Position numbers and translations under genes: made by a program. From Oscillospiraceae bacterium (GTDB lineage: Bacteria; Bacillota; Clostridia; Oscillospirales; Ruminococcaceae), in assembly GCA_003512525.1 (NCBI GenBank), contig DOQG01000015.1, positions 1 through 13,964 of the forward strand: a stretch of 13,964 nt of DNA. Direction: 5' to 3'. Below the pieces are notes generated by a model that had not been told where the DNA came from, ran no database searches, and saw nothing but the letters and a program-made list of their open reading frames with translations. Positions 6,488 to 12,513 of the stretch are shown piece after piece. Each line of letters begins with the position of its first letter. The first letter of the stretch is position 1.

Positions 6488-8545
6488 ATGGCTAATAAAA
6501 GCAAAGTACAATCTGTTGAACCGGATATAGCTGACTTGGTAAACGGCTGGCTGAAAAGCTATGGCCTTGACTATAAACTTGAACAAGCATCACTTAATTC
6601 GGAAATAGATAAGGCTCTTGATGAATATCATTCAAAGAGTGGTGGCAAAGGTGGTAACAGACCTGATGCTAAACTGTTGTTGAAAGATAAGTATGGGACT
6701 TTTTATCCTGTTCTTATTGAATATAAAGGTTACAAAGATAAACTTGTAAAGTTGGATACTGACGGAATCGTAGATAACAAAAAAGATAAAAATGAACCAA
6801 ACTATACGAATATTAAGTCGTATGCTGTAAATGGTGCGATACATTATGCGAATGCGATTTTACACTACACAAGCTATACAAGAATCATTGCAATAGGTGT
6901 AACCGGATACAAAGATGAGTTTGGAAAACTTCAGTACGAGATTGGTGTTTATTATGTTTCAGCTGACAAAAATAATCTTGGCTTTGGTCAAAGAGTTGGA
7001 GATTATACAGACCTTTCCTTTTTAAAGCCGTCACATTTTGATGAGTTTGTAGAAAAGCTTAATGAACTCAGTCTTACTCAGGCAGAGATTGATAAACTCA
7101 AAGAAAAGCGTGAAAAAGAAATCAATATCAGTCTTGTTAAACTTAACAATGACATCTACAAAGAAGAAACAGGATTGGGAGAAAACGATAGAATATATCT
7201 TGTTGCAGCTACTATCATTGCAACGCTTGGTGCAGAGGGCGTTAAACCTCTTGAAAAATCTGATTTGGAATCTTCTACCGAAAGCGGTGAAACCGACGGA
7301 GATAAAATCATCAGAAAAATTACTTCTTTCTTAAAGAAAAAACAGTTACCACAACAAAAGCAAGATTTGATTATCAGAACACTTTCAAACACTTTAGTTG
7401 ATGAAAATAGAAACAAACCGGAAAACGGAGAAAGCCAAATAAAAAGAGTATTCTCGAAAATTGTTGATGACTTGGGTATCTACTATAAGATAGGTATTAC
7501 AACAGATTTTACAGGTATGCTCTTCAATGAAATGTATAACTGGCTTGGATTTACTCAGGATAAGTTGAATGACGTTGTTCTTACCCCTTCATACGTTGCA
7601 AGGTTACTTGTAAAGCTTGCAAGAGTTGACAAAGATTCTTATGTATGGGACTTTGCAACAGGTTCGGCAGGACTTCTTGTTGCTGCAATGAATGAAATGA
7701 TTGATGATGCAAAAGAAAAAATATCATCACCTGAGGAATATCAGGAAAAAGTCGCAAAAATTAAAGCAACTCAGCTGTTGGGTCTTGAAATTCTGCCGCA
7801 AATCTATATGCTTGCAATCTTAAATATGATTTTAATGGGCGACGGAAGTTCCAACATTTTGAATCAGGACTCTTTGAAAAATTTTGACGGAAACTATGGC
7901 TTTATTTCAACGAAAAAAATTTTTCCTGCCACTGCATTTGTGCTTAATCCCCCATATTCCGCTGATGGCAATGGTATGATTTTTGTTGAAAAAGCTCTCT
8001 CAATGATGGAAAAAGGCTATGCGGCAATTATCATTCAAAATTCGGCAGGTTCGGGCAAAGCTGTTAAATATAACAAGGAAATACTGAAGCATAGTACGTT
8101 GCTTGCAAGCATTAAAATGCCGATTGACTTGTTTGTGGGCAAGTCAAGTGTTCAGACAAATATTTATGTTTTCAAGGTCGGCGAACCACATCACGCAAAG
8201 AATACAGTTAAGTTTATCGATTTCTCTAATGACGGCTACACAAGAACCAACAGAAAGAAAGCAAGTGTGAATTTAAGAGATACAGACCACGCCAAAGAAC
8301 GCTATCAGGAAATTGCTGATGTTGTCAGATTCGGCAAGTCAGAACTTAATATTTTCACTGAAAAGGAATATTATGAGGGTAAAATCGACCCGGAAAACGG
8401 TGCTGATTGGAATCAGTCTGCTCCAATTGACACAATCCCAACGCTTGAGGACTTCAAAAAGACCGTAAGTGATTATCTTGCTTGGGAAGTATCAACACTT
8501 TTAAAAGGTAAGAGCAGTGAGGATAACGAACGCTTGGGAAAATAA
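6488..8545 (+). CDS. Bifunctional restriction-modification subunit: PD-(D/E)xK nuclease fused to N6-adenine methyltransferase (BcgI/AloI-like)
   Basis: A 685-aa protein that both cleaves DNA and methylates adenine when guided by a specificity partner. Residues about 10-160 look like a nuclease domain: RPD (58-60) followed by IEYK (77-80) gives D60-x17-E78-x-K80, a complete PD-(D/E)xK site. Residues about 340-600 are a type I HsdM-like methyltransferase: LTPSYV (365-370), SAM-binding FATGSAG (389-395) and catalytic NPPY (487-490). A helical linker (about 170-340) joins the two. The start follows GGAGG 6 bases upstream. There is no separate HsdR gene, and the size and order fit type IIB/IIG two-gene enzymes such as BcgI and CspCI. 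The gene ends with GGA-AAA-TAA at a possible frameshift site into the specificity gene. Codon choice is clearly more A/T-rich than in the flanking genes, which suggests acquisition by transfer. The nuclease assignment rests on the motif, not a fold search. Confidence 0.88.
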   Translation: MANKSKVQSVEPDIADLVNGWLKSYGLDYKLEQASLNSEIDKALDEYHSKSGGKGGNRPDAKLLLKDKYGTFYPVLIEYKGYKDKLVKLDTDGIVDNKKDKNEPNYTNIKSYAVNGAIHYANAILHYTSYTRIIAIGVTGYKDEFGKLQYEIGVYYVSADKNNLGFGQRVGDYTDLSFLKPSHFDEFVEKLNELSLTQAEIDKLKEKREKEINISLVKLNNDIYKEETGLGENDRIYLVAATIIATLGAEGVKPLEKSDLESSTESGETDGDKIIRKITSFLKKKQLPQQKQDLIIRTLSNTLVDENRNKPENGESQIKRVFSKIVDDLGIYYKIGITTDFTGMLFNEMYNWLGFTQDKLNDVVLTPSYVARLLVKLARVDKDSYVWDFATGSAGLLVAAMNEMIDDAKEKISSPEEYQEKVAKIKATQLLGLEILPQIYMLAILNMILMGDGSSNILNQDSLKNFDGNYGFISTKKIFPATAFVLNPPYSADGNGMIFVEKALSMMEKGYAAIIIQNSAGSGKAVKYNKEILKHSTLLASIKMPIDLFVGKSSVQTNIYVFKVGEPHHAKNTVKFIDFSNDGYTRTNRKKASVNLRDTDHAKERYQEIADVVRFGKSELNIFTEKEYYEGKIDPENGADWNQSAPIDTIPTLEDFKKTVSDYLAWEVSTLLKGKSSEDNERLGK

Positions 8546-8587
8546 ATGCCTCACTCAATGAGAAATTGGCAAGTGTTGAGTGGGGCA
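8536..8587 (+). promoter_or_regulatory. Candidate -1 programmed ribosomal frameshift signal joining the RM and S genes
   Basis: The zero-frame codons TTG-GGA-AAA-TAA contain the heptamer G_GGA_AAA (8536-8542), which fits X_XXY_YYZ, with the stop codon (8543-8545) directly after it. Four bases on, TGCCTCACTCAA (8547-8558) pairs with TTGAGTGGGGCA (8576-8587) as a 12-bp stem with one G-U pair and a 17-base loop. A -1 shift reads K-I-N-A-S-L-N-E-K-L and continues into the specificity subunit without a stop, giving a chain of about 1063 residues. The same bases could instead reflect an ATA start overlapping the stop, or a recent one-base indel. Confidence 0.55.
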
Positions 8588-9678
8588 AATATAGGATTGA
8601 TGATTTGTTTAAAATACAAACATCAGCTAAGCGATTTGATGCTAACAAAGTTAATATTATTGAAAATGGGCGGTATCCATACGTAGTAAGAACAAGTTCC
8701 AATAATGGTCAAAAAGGCTTTTTAGATGAAAATGAGAGCTTTCTCAATGCAGGAAATACCATATCGTTTGGACAAGATACTGCTACTATATTTTATCAAG
8801 AAAAGCCATATTTCACTGGAGATAAAATAAAAGTTTTAGTTCCTAAAGTTTACAAATTTAATAAGAAAAACGCCCAATTTTTTCTTGCATCTATGAATAT
8901 TGCTTTTTCAAAATTTTCTTGGGGTAGCTCCAGATTTAATGTTGATGTATTAAAGGAGCAAGTTATTATGCTACCAACGAAATGTGACTCCATCGACTTT
9001 GAATTTATGGAAAGCTTTATAGAGGAGCTGGAAGCGGAGCGTATAGAGGAGCTGGAAGCGTATCTTTCAGTCTCTGGACTGAAAGATACGCAACTGACAG
9101 CTGATGAGCTGTCAGCTTTGGATAAACTTAAAAGCAACAAAATCTTTTGGAAAGAATATACAATAGACCAACTTTTTGATATTGTAACCACAGCACACAG
9201 ATTTGATGCCAATAAGATTAATATAATTGAAAACGGACGATACCCTTATATAGTAAGAACGAGTAATAATAATGGTCAAAGAGGATTTATAGATGAAAAT
9301 CCGATTTATCTTAACAGTGGAAACACAATCTCATTTGGACAGGATACAGCAACTATATTTTATCAAGAAAAGCCGTATTTTACAGGTGATAAAATAAAAA
9401 TACTTATCCCAAAATTGTTAAATTTCAGAAAAGAAAATGCACAATTCTTTATTTCAACAATGAACCTTACTTTTTCTAACTTTACATGGGGAAGTACAAG
9501 ATTTAACGTTGATATATTAAAAAATCAAATTGTAAAAATTCCGATATCCTCTAAAGATAAAGAAATAGATTTTGTCTTTATGGAAACATTAATTAAAGCC
9601 ATTCAGAAACTTGTCATTGCTGATGTTGTAAAGTTCAGCGATGAGAAAATAAAAGCTACAAAACAAGTTGTAGGATAA
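8566..9678 (+). CDS. Specificity (S) subunit with two near-identical target recognition domains
   Basis: Predicted DNA-recognition partner of the upstream nuclease-methylase, 370 aa from TTG 8566. TRD1 is about residues 6-140 and TRD2 about 195-330, each starting with W-G/K-x-Y-x-I-D-x-L-F. The two are very alike: over 22-94 versus 211-283 I count 61 of 73 identical residues. The central helix (149-190) contains the octad repeat IEELEAER/IEELEAYL, and the final stretch 335-370 is the distal helix. Having two similar TRDs in tandem predicts a nearly palindromic, split target site. The start is uncertain. TTG 8566 has only a GAG three bases away, the frame is open back to 8527, and the nearby ATG 8546 is in the wrong frame. 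Translation may instead begin at ATA 8542 or come from a -1 frameshift out of the upstream gene. A strong terminator follows. Confidence 0.88.
   Translation: MASVEWGKYRIDDLFKIQTSAKRFDANKVNIIENGRYPYVVRTSSNNGQKGFLDENESFLNAGNTISFGQDTATIFYQEKPYFTGDKIKVLVPKVYKFNKKNAQFFLASMNIAFSKFSWGSSRFNVDVLKEQVIMLPTKCDSIDFEFMESFIEELEAERIEELEAYLSVSGLKDTQLTADELSALDKLKSNKIFWKEYTIDQLFDIVTTAHRFDANKINIIENGRYPYIVRTSNNNGQRGFIDENPIYLNSGNTISFGQDTATIFYQEKPYFTGDKIKILIPKLLNFRKENAQFFISTMNLTFSNFTWGSTRFNVDILKNQIVKIPISSKDKEIDFVFMETLIKAIQKLVIADVVKFSDEKIKATKQVVG
9018..9060 (+). repeat. 24-bp in-frame tandem repeat in the S-subunit spacer helix
   Basis: A 19-base identical block starting TATAGAGGAGCTG occurs at 9018-9036 and again at 9042-9060, a period of 24 bases. 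It encodes the octads IEELEAER and IEELEAYL in the helix between the TRDs. Copy-number change would alter TRD spacing in whole octads, comparable to the TAEL repeats of EcoR124-type S subunits. Confidence 0.9.
9058..9115. repeat. Two perfect back-to-back hairpins inside the S coding sequence
   Basis: The first hairpin has a perfect 15-bp stem (9058-9072 with 9077-9091) and a TCTG loop. The second has a perfect 9-bp stem, CTGACAGCT (9094-9102) with AGCTGTCAG (9107-9115), and a GATG loop. Only two bases separate them. Both lie within the coding frame (about residues 165-184), in the linker between the TRDs. No T run follows, so they are not terminators. Confidence 0.93.
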
Positions 9679-9680
9679 TA

Positions 9681-9735
9681 AAAATCGCAAGTTATTCACT
9701 TAGTGTTGAGTGATTTAACTTGCGATTATTTTTTA
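9681..9735. terminator. Bidirectional Rho-independent terminator between the S gene and the hydrolase gene
   Basis: AATCGCAAGTT (9683-9693) pairs with AACTTGCGATT (9717-9727). The inner arms ATTCACT and AGTGATTT pair as well with a small bulge. On the plus strand the stem is followed by ATTTTTT, and on the minus strand by TTTATTA. It closes the R-M operon and probably also the convergent hydrolase transcript. Confidence 0.9.
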
Positions 9736-9782
9736 TGTCGAATATAGCTGTTTGGGGTGAAGTATACTTATTTGGTGCCCAC

Positions 9783-11231
9783 TTACTTTAAGATAGGCGC
9801 AAATCTGATACGGATATTCGGCATCTTTGTGATAGTCGAATAAGTGTTCAGCATCCAGTCTTCACTGCCGTCATTTACATTCTCACCGCTTGCGGGAGGT
9901 GCGAATATCTTGAGTGTCATATCCGCTTCGCCGTCAAGTGGTTTTTCAAAGAATGCCGACATAAAATCGATCGTCTTTGCGTGAGGTGCCTTGTAGAACC
10001 ACTTGCCGTTGATCTCCATCATAAGGTTGAGTTCTGCGTCCTCACCGTCAAATGTGATCTCACAGAATGTGGGGTTCTTCTCAAAGTGCAGAGGTATCTC
10101 AATACCCTCAGCGTCCTCAGAACCGCCCCAACGCAATTTTGCAGGGAACTGCGCATCACCCTGAGCCTTTATCTCAGGATAGAAATATTCATCATGGATT
10201 ATTTCCTTGTAGGTCTGCATTACAGGCTGTTCAATACCGCAATCTGCGTTGTTCGGGTCTTCAATTTCAAGTCCGAGTCTGCCTCTGTCACGGAACTGAT
10301 AGAATGTAAAGCCGTTGAACCAGCCCTGATCCTTGTCGTTCTTGAGCATATCGCAAAATTCCTTAACCATTTCTGCCTGCTCGTAAGGACCTGTTACATC
10401 ACCGTCAGCGTTGAATTCGCTCATGACCATAGGCTTCTTTTCACCGCCGCAAAGCTCTCTGTAACGCTTTTCCGAAAGCTTTGTAAGGTTATATGTATCC
10501 GCTACCTTGCTTCTGCCGAAAGAGTTGCCGCCCTCGTCAGCTACATCGAAAGGCCAGCCCCAGTGAAGAGCCATGTACTTGTCAACAGACCAGATATCCG
10601 TTGCTCTTACAGCGTCGGCAAATTCCTTCTCCATCTCGATTTCTCCGCCCTTTTCGGGATGCTCCACACCGCCGATACAGAGAATAGTCTGTACGTTGGG
10701 CGCAAACTTCTTTATTACCTCACGGGCATGAATATAGAAATCAGCCACCTGCTGATATGTAGCACGCTTTGTGAATGAAAACCAGTTGCCTGTAGCTTCA
10801 TGATTTATTCTCAGCTGCATACGACCGAATGTAGAAAGCTCCTTGCCTATCTGTTCAAGATGCTCGTCAGTTACATTGGGGTCGATCGTCATTGTGAGTA
10901 TAACGTCCTGTCCGTGACGCCTTACATCACGCATACAGGTGAAAGGCTCGTCGTCGGTTGTTCCGCCGATACCGCCCTTATATGTAAAATAGTCGTCATA
11001 GGGATAATCCCACTGGAATGTGATCTCCTTGTCCTTGAAAGCGTTTCTCGCTCTTGCGGGCCATGTTTCGTCAAGAGGATAATAGCAATACATAAGGCTT
11101 ACCGCTCTATGTGGTCTGCCCAGCTTGTTCAGGATATAATCCTGATTTACATACTCTCCTCTTTCGCTTCCGTCGCCAAGGTCAACCGCGCATTTTGCAG
11201 GACCCATATGGATCTTTTTGATCTCGCTCAT
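9783..11231 (-). CDS. GH26-like (clan GH-A) glycoside hydrolase, cytoplasmic
   Basis: A 482-aa protein, predicted to hydrolyse beta-mannosidic or related glycosidic bonds. The start at 11231 (MSEIKK) follows AAGGAG 9 bases upstream; an earlier in-frame ATG would place that ribosome site inside the gene. Residues about 40-350 fit a TIM-barrel hydrolase. LRINHEATGNWFSF (140-153) closely resembles the GH26 H-E-x-x-G-x-W segment and makes E145 the likely acid/base. VMSEFN (269-274) gives E272 as the likely nucleophile, 127 residues later. WSVDKYMALHWGW (214-226) lies between them, as substrate-cleft aromatics do. Residues about 355-482 look like an all-beta accessory domain. There is no signal peptide or sorting signal, so it should act on imported oligosaccharides. 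The exact family is inferred from motifs only; a distant clan-A relative is possible. A cre/LacI-like operator overlaps its promoter. Confidence 0.72.
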   Translation of the reverse strand: MSEIKKIHMGPAKCAVDLGDGSERGEYVNQDYILNKLGRPHRAVSLMYCYYPLDETWPARARNAFKDKEITFQWDYPYDDYFTYKGGIGGTTDDEPFTCMRDVRRHGQDVILTMTIDPNVTDEHLEQIGKELSTFGRMQLRINHEATGNWFSFTKRATYQQVADFYIHAREVIKKFAPNVQTILCIGGVEHPEKGGEIEMEKEFADAVRATDIWSVDKYMALHWGWPFDVADEGGNSFGRSKVADTYNLTKLSEKRYRELCGGEKKPMVMSEFNADGDVTGPYEQAEMVKEFCDMLKNDKDQGWFNGFTFYQFRDRGRLGLEIEDPNNADCGIEQPVMQTYKEIIHDEYFYPEIKAQGDAQFPAKLRWGGSEDAEGIEIPLHFEKNPTFCEITFDGEDAELNLMMEINGKWFYKAPHAKTIDFMSAFFEKPLDGEADMTLKIFAPPASGENVNDGSEDWMLNTYSTITKMPNIRIRFAPILK

Positions 11232-11303
11232 GTTAATAAACTCCTTACACAACTTTTTTCTGTTAAGAAATTGCGAAAACCTTTGTTTTCACCGAATAAA
11301 TTG

Positions 11304-11332
11304 AGTATATCATAAAATGAAAACGATTTCAA
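11304..11332 (-). promoter_or_regulatory. Promoter of the GH26-like gene
   Basis: On the minus strand, TTGAAA (11327-11332) and TATACT (11304-11309) have a 17-base spacer, about 70 bases before the start at 11231. The -35 box is only three bases from the -35 box of the divergent prfB promoter. Confidence 0.78.
11318..11331. promoter_or_regulatory. Operator of LacI/CcpA type (cre-like)
   Basis: TGAAAACGATTTCA fits the catabolite-response consensus TGWAARCGYTWNCW at 13 of 14 positions; only the A at the Y position differs. It covers part of the spacer and the -35 box of the hydrolase promoter, where binding would block transcription. A local LacI-family regulator is as likely as CcpA. Confidence 0.55.
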
Positions 11333-11335
11333 GGC

Positions 11336-11364
11336 TTTACAAAAAAATTTTTTTGGTATATAAT
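11336..11364 (+). promoter_or_regulatory. Promoter of prfB-rlmD
   Basis: TTTACA (11336-11341) and a perfect TATAAT (11359-11364) have a 17-base spacer that consists of an A run followed by a T run. The -10 box ends 36 bases before the ATG at 11401. Confidence 0.78.
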
Positions 11365-11400
11365 AAAATAGTATTGCAAAATCGAAAGGAACGGTAACCT

Positions 11401-12513
11401 ATGTTAGAATATGATGAACTCAAAGTTGAGTTCGAGGGCTATGAGCCTGAGCTTAAAGAGCTTGCCGGCGCACTTGACCTTGATAATCTCAAAGCAGAAA
11501 TAGCAAAGCTCGAAGAACAGAGCGCACAGCCCGACTTCTGGAACGATGTAGAAAATTCTCAGAAAATTTCTCAGAAAATAGGCGAAGATAAGAATATAGT
11601 ACAGAGCTACGAAAAGCTCCGTGAAAGCTATGATGATGTAATGACAATGCTTGAGCTTGCTCAGGAGGAAGACGATGAATCGATGCTCCCCGAAATTCAG
11701 GAGCTTGCAAAGCATTTCAGAACAGAGCTTGAATCGCAGAAGCTCGCTACCCTTCTCTCAGGCGAGTTTGACCACAACAACGCAATTCTCACATTCCACG
11801 CAGGCGCAGGCGGTACAGAGGCTCAGGACTGGGTCGAGATGCTTTACCGTATGTACAATCACTGGGCAGAACAGCACGGAATGAAAGTAACGGTACTTGA
11901 CTACCTTGACGGTGAAGAAGCAGGTATCAAGAGTGCCAGCATACTGGTTGAGGGCAGAAATGCATACGGCTATTTAAAGAGCGAAAACGGCGTACACAGA
12001 CTAGTCCGTGTATCTCCCTTTGACAGCTCCGGCCGCCGTCACACAAGCTTTGCTTCTGTAGAAGTAATGCCTGAAATCAATGAAGATATCGACATTGAGA
12101 TAAGTGAAGACGAGATAAAGATGGACGTTTACCGTGCAAGCGGTGCGGGCGGTCAGAAGGTCAACAAGACATCCTCCGCTGTTCGTATCACGCATATCCC
12201 CACAGGCATCGTGTGCGCCTGCCAGACAGAGCGTTCACAGCATCAGAACAGAGAATACGCTATGCGTATGCTGAAGTCAAAGCTTCTTGAGATCAAGGAA
12301 AGAGAACACCTTGACAAGATCTCCGACATCAAGGGCGAACAGCTTCAGATCGCATGGGGCGCGCAGATACGTTCGTATGTATTCATGCCCTACACAATGG
12401 TAAAGGATCACCGCACAGGCTACGAAATGGGCAACATCGGCGCAGTTATGGACGGCGACCTTGACGGCTTTATAAACGCCTATTTAAAGGCACTCAGCTT
12501 AGGACAGATATAA
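11401..12513 (+). CDS. prfB: Peptide chain release factor 2 (no frameshift)
   Basis: RF2 reads UGA and UAA stop codons and triggers release of the finished peptide on the ribosome. It is 370 aa, the usual length. The stop-codon reading motif SPF is at 205-207, in RVSPFDSSGRRHTSF. The catalytic GGQ is at 250-252, in SGAGGQKVNKT. The N-terminal helical domain (1-110) contains QPDFWND (43-49), as in other RF2 proteins. AAAGG lies 10 bases before the ATG. Many bacteria interrupt prfB with a UGA near codon 26 and need a +1 shift at CTT-TGA-C. Here the equivalent bases, at 11473-11478, read CTT-GAC in one frame (L25-D26), so this copy is not autoregulated in that way. It overlaps rlmD by one base. 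Confidence 0.98.
   Translation: MLEYDELKVEFEGYEPELKELAGALDLDNLKAEIAKLEEQSAQPDFWNDVENSQKISQKIGEDKNIVQSYEKLRESYDDVMTMLELAQEEDDESMLPEIQELAKHFRTELESQKLATLLSGEFDHNNAILTFHAGAGGTEAQDWVEMLYRMYNHWAEQHGMKVTVLDYLDGEEAGIKSASILVEGRNAYGYLKSENGVHRLVRVSPFDSSGRRHTSFASVEVMPEINEDIDIEISEDEIKMDVYRASGAGGQKVNKTSSAVRITHIPTGIVCACQTERSQHQNREYAMRMLKSKLLEIKEREHLDKISDIKGEQLQIAWGAQIRSYVFMPYTMVKDHRTGYEMGNIGAVMDGDLDGFINAYLKALSLGQI

Noticed and set aside
8536..8542. Phase variation by slippage in a homopolymer at the RM/S junction
   Set aside because: The run is only G3A4, too short for a typical phase-variable tract; a slippery ribosome site or a one-off mutation fits better.
8546..8690. ATG 8546 as the start of the S gene
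   Set aside because: It is in frame with the nuclease-methylase, not with the S protein, and its own frame does not encode the TRD sequence.
9018..9115. CRISPR-like repeat array
   Set aside because: There are only two copies of a 24-bp in-frame coding repeat and two hairpins of different sequence, with no spacers and no cas genes.
9981..11315. Long plus-strand frames opposite the hydrolase gene
   Set aside because: They are shadows of a gene with a strong start, ribosome site and clear hydrolase motifs; their products have no recognisable features.
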